A stretch of DNA of 61,874 nucleotides from contig JAFQDD010000014.1 in the NCBI GenBank assembly GCA_017416145.1, positions 1-61,874 of the forward strand. Direction: 5' to 3'. This DNA comes from Spirochaetaceae bacterium (GTDB lineage: Bacteria > Spirochaetota > Spirochaetia > Treponematales > Treponemataceae). The translations under genes and the position numbers were made by a program. The notes below the pieces were generated by a model, which worked only from the letters and a program-made list of their open reading frames with translations, ran no database searches and was not told the origin of the DNA. Shown here piece by piece: positions 35,821 through 43,587 of this stretch (its first letter is position 1; each line of letters starts with the position of its first letter).

Positions 35821-35862
35821 CTGTCGCTGAAAATATAATAATTAATTTAGGAGAATTAATAG

Positions 35863-36546
35863 GTGAAAACTTTAGTAAAAAGTATTTTTATTGTTGTAGG
35901 ATTAGTTTTTTTGATGGGATGTGCAAGTACACCTAAATCAGAAATGCAAGAAACACCTGCAGTATCTAAAAGAGTTGAAAGAGAAATGATTGATTGGAAA
36001 AGTGCTTCAATCGGTGGAGAAATTCCTGAATGGGCTTATGCAGCAGCAGATAATGACCAAGTTGCTCTTTCTGCTTTACCTCAATTTGAAGGAAAGTTAA
36101 TTTTCTTTGCAGAAGATCAAGGAAAAAATCTTGATTTATTGAAATCTTGGGTAAACAACTTTAATGTTCAAGCTGCTCTTTCAAGACAGCTAAGTAATTA
36201 TGTTATTGCAAAATTTGGTGGTGAGCAAAGTGGAGATAAAAATAGCGAAGAAGTTCAAATGTATCTTAATGAATTAGTTTCTGCATGTTCAAAAGCAGAA
36301 ATTAATGGTTTATCAAAGGAATTGGATTTCTGGGTAAAAACACGCTATGCAGATAAAGATATGGACACCATCAACGACATTTATCAATATTTTGTGGTTT
36401 ATGCTATGGACAAAGAAGATTTCCGTTTGCAATTAGATAGAGCTTTGGGAAAAGTGGAAGCTAAAACTCAATCTCAAAAAGAATTAAAAGAAAATGTTTT
36501 AAATGCAGTTGTGGAAGCAACAATTTTTGCTGAAACAGCAAATTAA
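35863..36546 (+). CDS. LPP20-like lipoprotein
   Basis: The 227-residue product has a type II signal peptide ending in LMGC. The mature part begins IPEWAYAAADNDQVALSALPQFEGKLIFFAEDQGKNLDLLKSWVNNF, again an exposed P-x-W followed by strand and helix, consistent with a second LPP20-type protein; the rest is helical. It starts with GTG behind GGAGA and lies 42 nt after the previous gene. Confidence 0.65.
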   Translation: MKTLVKSIFIVVGLVFLMGCASTPKSEMQETPAVSKRVEREMIDWKSASIGGEIPEWAYAAADNDQVALSALPQFEGKLIFFAEDQGKNLDLLKSWVNNFNVQAALSRQLSNYVIAKFGGEQSGDKNSEEVQMYLNELVSACSKAEINGLSKELDFWVKTRYADKDMDTINDIYQYFVVYAMDKEDFRLQLDRALGKVEAKTQSQKELKENVLNAVVEATIFAETAN

Positions 36547-36601
36547 TAATAAAAATGCAGATGGAAAGGAATATTTTTCTTAAATATTTTATTCATCTAT
36601 G

Positions 36602-36632
36602 TTTAGGTTCTTCTATAATTGAAGAACCTAAA
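36602..36632. other. perfect 12-bp hairpin in envelope operon
   Basis: TTTAGGTTCTTC (36602-36613) pairs perfectly with GAAGAACCTAAA (36621-36632); the 7-nt loop is TATAATT. There is no T-tract, so it is not a classic terminator. It could be a processing or attenuation structure between the two lipoprotein genes. Confidence 0.6.
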
Positions 36633-36679
36633 TAAAACAGCAGAAGGTTGCTGATATTTTTTTATATGTGGAGATATTA

Positions 36680-37090
36680 ATGAAAAAGAAATTGGTTATT
36701 TTTTTTGCTTTAGTAAGTTTGGTAGTATTTTTTGCTTGTAAGCAAGAACCACCTACAACTTCCTCTGGAAATGTGACATCAGGAAATCCTTTTGTTGGTT
36801 CATGGGTAGACGAATATAATATGTTAAAATTTGTATTTACTGATAATTATTATAGTTCTTCTACAAAAGAGTGTTATTTATATGTTTTAGAAGGTAATTC
36901 AGAAATATTATTAGAGTCCTATTGCTATAAAATTACAGGTAATAATACTTGTGAATATAGCTGTACGACATCTTCTGGTTTAGATGATTATTATTTTTAC
37001 TTTACATTGAAAGGCTCAACTTTATATTGCTATTCAAATTTTTATGAAGATATGGTTGAAACATCCGAAGTTATTTTTCATAAACAATAA
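36680..37090 (+). CDS. small lipoprotein, lipocalin-like pattern
   Basis: The 136-residue product has a type II signal peptide (MKKKLVIFFALVSLVVFFAC). The mature part is strand-rich (FVGSWVDEYNMLKFVFTDNYY, STLYCYSNFYED) with the G-x-W opening seen in lipocalin-like bacterial lipoproteins. ATG at 36680 has GGAG at good distance. It precedes the CsgG-like gene by 18 nt. Confidence 0.65.
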   Translation: MKKKLVIFFALVSLVVFFACKQEPPTTSSGNVTSGNPFVGSWVDEYNMLKFVFTDNYYSSSTKECYLYVLEGNSEILLESYCYKITGNNTCEYSCTTSSGLDDYYFYFTLKGSTLYCYSNFYEDMVETSEVIFHKQ

Positions 37091-37108
37091 TAGGGAGAAA
37101 AAGAAACA

Positions 37109-38914
37109 ATGAAAAAAATATATACAGTATTATTTACTTTATTTTTTTTGACTACGTCTATGTTTGCACAACAATCAGTAAATATTGATAATGCATTAGA
37201 TACAGTAGTAAGTGAAATAAAGGCAAAAGTTCCATCTGGAGTGGAATTAGCAGTAGCAACAATAGGTGCAGATACAAAAGAACTTTCTGATTATATAGCA
37301 AAGGAACTAGAAAGCCGTTTGATTCGCACAGGAAAGTTTACATTGGTAGAAAGGAATGCACAAAACCTACGAATTATTAATGCAGAAATAGATTATCAAT
37401 ATTCAGGAAATGTAGATGATAGTTCTATGGTCGAACTAGGCTATAGACTTGGAGCAAAATATCTAGTATATGGTAGTTTTGAACAATTTGGTGGCTTAAT
37501 GCAGTTAACAATAAAAGCTACAAGCGTAGAAACAGGAGAAATACCAGTAATAGCTTCATTTTCAATTACATCATCATCTAAAATAACAGATTTATTAGGC
37601 GACCAAAGAGCATTAAATACAGCCCAAGATTATTTGGATATGATAGCTCGATGTCAACAAAAACTTAATTCTATTGAAAATGATAAAAACAAAGAAATAC
37701 AAAACAATACTGCAAACATATATGCAAAATATCAAACACAAATAAACGAAGCAAGAGCAAGAGAAAGAAAACCTTGGGAAAGCACAGCAGAACATGAAGA
37801 GATAATAGCAAAGAATATTTCAGACTTAGAAATTAAGAGAGATACAGAATTAAGTGGTGTTTCAAAGAATGTAAGTATAAAGTATGACAATCAATATAAA
37901 ATGGTTGAATTACAAATGAACAAACTTACAGAAGATTTACAAAATACAAGTTTTGTACTAAAGGGAAATTCTGTACAGGTATTAATTGGTGAATATATGT
38001 ATGATGAAAACCCTCAACATTGGCCAGTTGCTGTTCGTTCATTAGATAAACTTATAAATTATACCTATAATGGAAAACGAACAATGAGTGGTGCAGATAG
38101 AGAGACAGAATACAACACAATAGAAGCAGCTAGAAAGAATGGAACGCTTGAGGGAGAAATAACATATAAGGTTGAATCAACAGATTCAAAGATGAGATTT
38201 AACATAAGAGTGGTAAATGTTCGAGTTAATGATACACATTCTTATACAACTATATTAAATGAAACAGTAAATCAAGTTGTCGGTTCCGTTAATGCTACAA
38301 CAGTACAACAAAATGATAATATTGGAATTTTAACGAACAATGAAGCTAATATACAAATTAAAGACACTTCTTCTAGCAAAATAGAGTCGACAACAGCAGG
38401 TTATAATGTAAATCCATTTGAACAAGCATTTTGCTGGGTATATAGTGGCTCAAAAGGACAAGTGAACATAAAAAGAAAGTATCTTTCTTATAACGGGCAA
38501 AGTTATGTAGGATTAAATTTTAATGGTTTTACTGGAGTTCATAAATCTGATTGGAGTGATTGGACAGAAGCTAAGTCTAATACAAATTATGTTTCAGATT
38601 TAAAAGAAACTCTTTTTGGAACCAAAGGAATTAGATTTAAGGCAAGTGGAGATGGTAAGAATTACAGTATTGTTTTTAGAATAATTTATTCAAATGGGAC
38701 ATATAGTGATTTTCAATACGATTTTAAAACATATTCAAATAAAACAGTAGAAATTGAAATACCCTATACAAAATTAGAATGGCAATCTTATTCGGTTTCA
38801 GCGGAATTTGATATTAATTTAGTTGAATCAATAATAATAAAATATAATTATTCTACGCCTCCTCGTTCAAACACATTTTTTGATTTAACTATCTTTGATG
38901 TTGAATTATATTAA
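37109..38914 (+). CDS. secreted CsgG/LpoB-like protein with CIA30-like C-terminus
   Basis: The 601-residue protein has a signal peptide (to FAQ). An N-terminal domain (VELAVATIGADTKELSDYIAKELESRLIRTGKFTLVERN, then LGYRLGAKYLVYGSFEQFG) has the pattern of the CsgG/LpoB/TolB-N fold. A coiled-coil middle follows (about 185-280). The C-terminal ~150 residues (VGLNFNGFTGVHKSDW, GTKGIRFKASGDGKNYSIVFR, VESIIIKYNY) resemble a CIA30-type beta-jelly-roll. Such proteins act at the outer membrane; the exact role is unknown. It ends the XRE1-linked cluster. Confidence 0.65.
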   Translation: MKKIYTVLFTLFFLTTSMFAQQSVNIDNALDTVVSEIKAKVPSGVELAVATIGADTKELSDYIAKELESRLIRTGKFTLVERNAQNLRIINAEIDYQYSGNVDDSSMVELGYRLGAKYLVYGSFEQFGGLMQLTIKATSVETGEIPVIASFSITSSSKITDLLGDQRALNTAQDYLDMIARCQQKLNSIENDKNKEIQNNTANIYAKYQTQINEARARERKPWESTAEHEEIIAKNISDLEIKRDTELSGVSKNVSIKYDNQYKMVELQMNKLTEDLQNTSFVLKGNSVQVLIGEYMYDENPQHWPVAVRSLDKLINYTYNGKRTMSGADRETEYNTIEAARKNGTLEGEITYKVESTDSKMRFNIRVVNVRVNDTHSYTTILNETVNQVVGSVNATTVQQNDNIGILTNNEANIQIKDTSSSKIESTTAGYNVNPFEQAFCWVYSGSKGQVNIKRKYLSYNGQSYVGLNFNGFTGVHKSDWSDWTEAKSNTNYVSDLKETLFGTKGIRFKASGDGKNYSIVFRIIYSNGTYSDFQYDFKTYSNKTVEIEIPYTKLEWQSYSVSAEFDINLVESIIIKYNYSTPPRSNTFFDLTIFDVELY

Positions 38915-38929
38915 TTGTGTAGAAAAATT

Positions 38930-39000
38930 ATGCAGGGGCGCTGCGAGGGTGTCCCCCGCTAGAGAAGGTGGCGAACAACGAAGTGTGAGCCAGGGAGAGA
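38930..39000. repeat. GC-rich hairpin patch
   Basis: Between the convergent CsgG-like and MATE genes lies a G+C-rich patch with GGGG...CCCC arms (GGGGCGCTGCGAGGGTGTCCCC spans 38935-38957) in an otherwise A/T-rich region. It probably ends transcription and belongs in style with the other GC-rich islands. Confidence 0.4.
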
Positions 39001-39002
39001 CT

Positions 39003-40370
39003 TTATCTTGTAATATTTTTTAGCCAGGTTCCTTTTTTGTAGTGGATGATTAAGGCTGGCATTTTTTCTAGTTCGTCTAGGTAAAGTAAGATGTAAACCC
39101 AAACTGGTGATAATTTGAAAACAAAAGCGGCTAAAAATCCTAGGGGAACGGAAACGCACCACATTACGATTGAGTCTACGATAAATCCGTAACGAGCATC
39201 TCCACCAGAGCGGAAAACTCCACATATCAACACTGTGTTTATGGCAGCACCAAGAGATGAAACGCAGTTTATGAAAAGTAGTGAGTCACGATAATGAGCG
39301 GCTAGAGGTGAAAGGTCTGCAATAAGTGGCAAAACTGGTTTTAAGCAAAATAGGATAACAGCACTTAAAAAACCAACTAGGGTTGTGGATTTTATTAGGC
39401 GGGAAGCATTTCTTTTGGCAAGGGGTAAATCTCCAGAGCCGATTTGTTTTCCAAGTAGGATTGCTCCACCGTAAGCCATTCCAAAGAATAAAACGCTTGT
39501 AAGATCTCGGATTGTGGAAATGACTGAATTTGCTGCAACAATTTCTTCTCCCATATGCCCAAGTATTACAGAATATGTTGCCCAAGCGGCTCCCCAAACA
39601 AATTCGTTTCCGATTGCTGGAAGGGAATATTTTAGAAAATCTTTGGTGAGAAGTTTGTTTTTGCAAAAAATTGCTGAAAGTGAAAGTTTTACTTCTTTTA
39701 TTCTTTTTGATATTAAAATGCTTATGAATAATTCGATTATTCTAGAAATTGTTGTGGCAAGGGCAACTCCGAAAAGTCCAAGTTTTGGAGCACCGAAAAG
39801 GCCGAAAATAAAGGTTGCGTTTAGTAAAATGTTTAATCCTAAGGCGATGAAGGTGATGCAAGTGACGGTTTTTACGTGTTCAAGGCTTTTTAGCAAGGCC
39901 TGGTAAACTTGGGAAACCGATAAACAAAAATATGTGACACTAACTGTCCGAAGGTAGATTACGCCATTTTCCACAAGGTTTGGGTCGTTGGTGAAAATGT
40001 ACATAATTTGCTTGGAAAAAAAGAAGGTTACCGCTGCAAAAATGATTCCAGCAGTGGCGGAAATCCGAAGAGCGATACCCATTAAGGTTCTAATTGATGA
40101 GGCATCTTTTTTTCCCCAGTATTGGGCGGTGAGCATAATTACGCCAGAAGAAAGTCCTGTGAAAAACATTGTTAGCAAAAACTGAACCCGACTTGCAAGA
40201 GAAACAGCTGCAATGGCTGTTTGAGAAACGTAACCTAGCATAATAACGTCGGCGGAGTTTACAGCAGCGGTAATGAAGTTTTGAATTGCGATTGGTGCAA
40301 CTATTATGAAAAGGGATTTATAAAAGGTTTTTGCTTCAGTTATATTTTCTTGTTTTGCGATTTCTTCCAT
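39003..40370 (-). CDS. MATE-family efflux transporter
   Basis: The 455-residue protein has about 12 transmembrane helices and the MATE repeats: IVAPIAIQNFITAAVNSADVIMLGYV with AIAAVSLASRVQFLLTMF, and later LPAIGNEFVWGAAWATYSVILGHMGEEIVAANSV. It exports cationic compounds by Na+ or H+ antiport; substrate unknown. The ATG at 40370 is 7 nt after a TATAGT box and begins the helix preceding TM1. Confidence 0.88.
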   Translation of the reverse strand: MEEIAKQENITEAKTFYKSLFIIVAPIAIQNFITAAVNSADVIMLGYVSQTAIAAVSLASRVQFLLTMFFTGLSSGVIMLTAQYWGKKDASSIRTLMGIALRISATAGIIFAAVTFFFSKQIMYIFTNDPNLVENGVIYLRTVSVTYFCLSVSQVYQALLKSLEHVKTVTCITFIALGLNILLNATFIFGLFGAPKLGLFGVALATTISRIIELFISILISKRIKEVKLSLSAIFCKNKLLTKDFLKYSLPAIGNEFVWGAAWATYSVILGHMGEEIVAANSVISTIRDLTSVLFFGMAYGGAILLGKQIGSGDLPLAKRNASRLIKSTTLVGFLSAVILFCLKPVLPLIADLSPLAAHYRDSLLFINCVSSLGAAINTVLICGVFRSGGDARYGFIVDSIVMWCVSVPLGFLAAFVFKLSPVWVYILLYLDELEKMPALIIHYKKGTWLKNITR

Positions 40371-40377
40371 AAAATCA

Positions 40378-40406
40378 ACTATATGAAATAGACTGATTTT
40401 AGACAA
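40378..40406 (-). promoter_or_regulatory. MATE gene promoter, leaderless
   Basis: On the minus strand: TTGTCT (40406-40401), 17 bp, TATAGT (40383-40378), 7 nt to ATG. Confidence 0.55.
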
Positions 40407-40438
40407 GAGCACAAAAAAAGGGTTTTTTCCCCATATAC

Positions 40439-40467
40439 TTGATTTAAAATATGATAATGATTATCAT
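40439..40467 (+). promoter_or_regulatory. zur-znu promoter with Fur/Zur box
   Basis: TTGATT (40439-40444), 17 bp, TATCAT (40462-40467), 9 nt to ATG. TGATAATGATTATCA (40452-40466) is a perfect 7-1-7 inverted repeat of the Fur-superfamily type and covers most of the -10 box, so the regulator should repress its own operon. Confidence 0.8.
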
Positions 40468-40476
40468 TTTCAAATT

Positions 40477-40878
40477 ATGGGATATAACACAGAGCAAAAA
40501 AATCTTATTATCAAATGTTTTGAAACAAACAAGGATTCTCAGCTTGGAGCCTCTGACGTTTTGAGTTTTTTGGCTGCTAACAACACAAAGGTTGGACTTG
40601 CTACGATTTATAGAAATCTTGAATCTTTGGAAAAAGAAGGAAAAATCAAAAAATTTATTGATGTTAGCGGTCGGCAAGGAATTTGGCAATATAATTCTGG
40701 GCATTGCGGTCAACACTATCATTTAAAGTGCTTTGATTGTGGAAAAGTCATCCATCTAGAATGTGAAATTGTGGAAAACTTGGAAAACCACATTGGAAAA
40801 GAACACGGATTTGCCATTGATAGAGAAAAAACTATATTTTATGGAAGATGCGATTTGTGTGCATCAAAAAAATGCTAA
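40477..40878 (+). CDS. zur: Fur-family metal regulator, probably zinc-responsive (Zur)
   Basis: The 133-residue protein has the Fur winged helix (LGASDVLSFLAANNTKVGLATIYRNLESLEKEGKIKKF), the HYHLKCFDCGKVIHLEC metal region and the structural zinc Cys pairs CFDC and CDLC. Zinc specificity is inferred from the following znuA-znuC-znuB genes and the shared operator. Confidence 0.85.
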   Translation: MGYNTEQKNLIIKCFETNKDSQLGASDVLSFLAANNTKVGLATIYRNLESLEKEGKIKKFIDVSGRQGIWQYNSGHCGQHYHLKCFDCGKVIHLECEIVENLENHIGKEHGFAIDREKTIFYGRCDLCASKKC

Positions 40879-40902
40879 TTAAAAAAGGAAACTGATTTAT
40901 AA

Positions 40903-41904
40903 ATGAAAAACACTTTTTATCGATTTACGTATTTAATATTGATATTTGGACTTCTCTTTAATTTTGTAGCTTGTTCAAAATCCTCAAGCACTGCCGCCGA
41001 GAATGCTAAAATCAACATTGTGGTAACAACTTTTCCCTGCTACGATTTTGTCAGAGCTACAACAAAAGACATTCCTAATATCCAAATAAAAATGCTTATA
41101 AAACCTGGGGCAGAAATCCACTCCTTTGACCCTACTCCCCAAGATTTGATTGCTATCCAAAAATCAGACTTGTTTATTTATAACGGCGGCGAAAGCGACC
41201 ATTGGGTAGATGAAATCTTAATATCCATGGAAAAAAATGCACCAAAAACTTTGCGGCTAATAGAAAGTGTGGCTTTGTTAGAGGAAGAACATTTTGATGA
41301 AGACCATTTCCATGAAGAAGATGGCCACCACCATGAAGGACACAGCACCGAAGAACTTGAAGCCGACGAACACGTTTGGACAAGCCCAGAAAATGCTAGA
41401 AAAATGGTGGATTTTGTGGCAAAGGCTTTGGAAGATTTAGAAATTGATGAAAAACTTTCTTCTGAGGATAAGGCAAAAATCAAAAAAAACGTAGAAGAAT
41501 ACAAAGCTCAAATTACGGAAGTTGAAGATAAAATCAAAAAAGTTATAGATTCCAAAGCAGAAAAATTTATTGTAATGGGAGACAGATTTCCTTTTCAGTA
41601 TTTTGCAAAATATTATGGAATTGAATATTTAGCGGCTTTTTCTGGTTGTAGCACAGCGGTGGAAGCCAGTACACAAACAATTTCAAAGCTAATAAACACG
41701 GTAAAAGAAAAATCTTTACCAGCTGTTTTTTATATTGAATTAAGCAATCATAAAATTGCAGATACTGTGGCGGAAGCGGCAAAAGTGGCAACTTATCAAC
41801 TAAATTCTGTGCAAAATATTTCAAAAGTCGACTTTGATAACGGAGAAACCTGGGTTTCTTTAATGGAAAAAAATGCTTTGGCCTTAGAAAAGGGAATGAG
41901 ATAA
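40903..41904 (+). CDS. znuA: zinc ABC transporter substrate-binding lipoprotein
   Basis: The 333-residue cluster A-I binding protein has a type II signal peptide (lipobox VAC). It has VTTFPCYDFVRAT, the metal-ligand segment GAEIHSFDPTPQD, a His/Asp/Glu-rich mobile loop (about 127-152, EEDGHHHEGHS) and DEHVWTSPENA. The His-rich loop is typical of zinc-specific members. It follows zur by 24 nt with an AAGGA Shine-Dalgarno. Confidence 0.92.
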   Translation: MKNTFYRFTYLILIFGLLFNFVACSKSSSTAAENAKINIVVTTFPCYDFVRATTKDIPNIQIKMLIKPGAEIHSFDPTPQDLIAIQKSDLFIYNGGESDHWVDEILISMEKNAPKTLRLIESVALLEEEHFDEDHFHEEDGHHHEGHSTEELEADEHVWTSPENARKMVDFVAKALEDLEIDEKLSSEDKAKIKKNVEEYKAQITEVEDKIKKVIDSKAEKFIVMGDRFPFQYFAKYYGIEYLAAFSGCSTAVEASTQTISKLINTVKEKSLPAVFYIELSNHKIADTVAEAAKVATYQLNSVQNISKVDFDNGETWVSLMEKNALALEKGMR

Positions 41905-41917
41905 GAGGAAAGTAAAA

Positions 41918-42658
41918 ATGATAAAATGCGAAAATGCGTCTGTAACATACGGAAATTATGTTGCCTGTGAAAATGTGAGTTTTTCTGTAAATCCTGGAGA
42001 ATATTTGTGCATTGTGGGAGCAAATGGATCTGGAAAAACTACAATTGTTAAGGCAACTCTTGGGCTACTTCCTCTTGCAAAGGGAAAAATTACAAAAGAA
42101 AACTGCGAAATTGGATATTTACCTCAGCAAAGTTCTATTCAAAGGGATTTTCCAGCAACTGTTCGAGAAGTGGTTTTGTCTGGTTGCATAAAGAAAAATC
42201 TTTTTTACAGCAAAGAAGATAAAAAACTTGCGGAAAAGCAAATAGAAAAGCTTGGTCTTTTAGAAATTGCTAAAAAATCCTACAGAGAATTGTCTGGAGG
42301 GCAGCAGCAGCGAGTTTTACTTGCAAGAGCCTTGTGTGCTGCAAAAAACCTTTTAGTTTTAGATGAACCTGTTACCGGCCTTGACCCAGTTGTTACAGAT
42401 GAGCTTTATTCTACAATTCGGGAATTAAATCAAAAAGAAAAAATAGCTGTGATTATGGTTTCTCACGACGTAAATCGGGCTGTGCAAAACGCAACCCACA
42501 TTTTACACATGGATAAAAAACCATTGTTTTTTGGAACAGCTAAAGATTACGAAAAAACAGAATACTACGGCGATATGACAAATGTTGAAGTTTGCGAAAC
42601 CCACTTGTGTCATCACTGTGGAAGTAATTGTCACGCAAGTCATATTCACAATCACTAA
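41918..42658 (+). CDS. znuC: zinc ABC transporter ATP-binding protein
   Basis: The 246-residue ATPase has Walker A (GANGSGKTT), the signature LSGGQQQR and Walker B (LLVLDEPVTGLD). The last 21 residues form a Cys/His-rich tail (LCHHCGSNCHASHIHNH) that could bind zinc and sense cytoplasmic metal. It is 13 nt after znuA. Confidence 0.92.
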   Translation: MIKCENASVTYGNYVACENVSFSVNPGEYLCIVGANGSGKTTIVKATLGLLPLAKGKITKENCEIGYLPQQSSIQRDFPATVREVVLSGCIKKNLFYSKEDKKLAEKQIEKLGLLEIAKKSYRELSGGQQQRVLLARALCAAKNLLVLDEPVTGLDPVVTDELYSTIRELNQKEKIAVIMVSHDVNRAVQNATHILHMDKKPLFFGTAKDYEKTEYYGDMTNVEVCETHLCHHCGSNCHASHIHNH

Positions 42659-42693
42659 AATTTTTAATTGGAAACAAAATAGGATATTAAGTC

Positions 42694-43509
42694 ATGTTAG
42701 ATTTTTTTAGAGATTTATTTTCTTACGGATTTATAACTCGCTCACTAATTGCAGGAAGTTTAATAGCTCTTTGCTCTGCCCTTTTAGGTGTAAGCCTTGT
42801 GTTAAAACGCTACTCAATGATTGGAGACGGACTTTCCCATGTGGGATTTGGAACTATGGCCATTGCTTTAGCTTTTAACTGGGCACCACTGGCGGTTTCT
42901 ATTCCAGTTTGCGTTGTGGCTGCCTTTTTCCTTTTGCGAGTAAGCTCTTACAGTGGCATAAAAGGAGACGCAGCCATTGCTTTAATCAGTAGTAGTTCCC
43001 TTGCCATTGGAATTATCGTAACGTCCCTAACTTCTGGATTAAACACTGATGTAACATCTTATATGTTTGGTAGCGTACTTTCTATCTCAAAAACAGATGT
43101 TATCATCACGGTGATATTGGCCTTGGTGGTGGTTTCTTTGTTTGTGTTACTTTATAACAGGATTTTTATGGTTACCTTTGACGAAGCCTTTGCAAAATCC
43201 AGTGGCATAAAAGTAGAAGCCTACAACGGACTAATAGCAGTTTTAACAGCCCTAACAATTGTTGTGGGAATGCGGCTCATGGGAGCCATGATGATATCAA
43301 GCTTGATTGTGTTTCCAGCTCTAAGTGCCATGCGAGTTTTCAAAAGTTTTTTCAAAGTGGTAGTTTTTTCTGCAATACTTTCAGTACTTTGCTTTTTTCT
43401 TGGGATTGTAGCATCTTTTGCTTGGTCAACCCCAGCAGGAGCAAGTATTGTTGTAGCAAATTTGATTGCCTTTGTGATTTGCTTCACTGTGGGGAAAGTT
43501 CGAGGGTAA
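42694..43509 (+). CDS. znuB: zinc ABC transporter permease
   Basis: The 271-residue protein has about eight transmembrane helices and family motifs (SALLGVSLVLKRYSMIGDGLSHVGFG, RLMGAMMISSLIVFPALSA, WSTPAGASIVVANL). It is the membrane partner of ZnuA/ZnuC and ends the operon. Confidence 0.92.
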   Translation: MLDFFRDLFSYGFITRSLIAGSLIALCSALLGVSLVLKRYSMIGDGLSHVGFGTMAIALAFNWAPLAVSIPVCVVAAFFLLRVSSYSGIKGDAAIALISSSSLAIGIIVTSLTSGLNTDVTSYMFGSVLSISKTDVIITVILALVVVSLFVLLYNRIFMVTFDEAFAKSSGIKVEAYNGLIAVLTALTIVVGMRLMGAMMISSLIVFPALSAMRVFKSFFKVVVFSAILSVLCFFLGIVASFAWSTPAGASIVVANLIAFVICFTVGKVRG

Positions 43510-43552
43510 AAAAACATAAAATTTTTAAAAATTTCTCCCTTCAAAATAAAAT

Positions 43553-43587
43553 TTGCTCAAAACTCATTTTAGACTTACTATGTAAGT
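43553..43587 (+). promoter_or_regulatory. leaderless promoter of beta-CASP gene
   Basis: TTGCTC (43553-43558), 17 bp, TACTAT (43576-43581), 6 nt to ATG 43588; no Shine-Dalgarno. Confidence 0.5.

Noticed and set aside
38959-39225. 88-codon minus-strand frame at the end of the MATE gene
   Set aside because: It is an alternative frame of the MATE coding sequence with Arg-rich, non-conserved composition.
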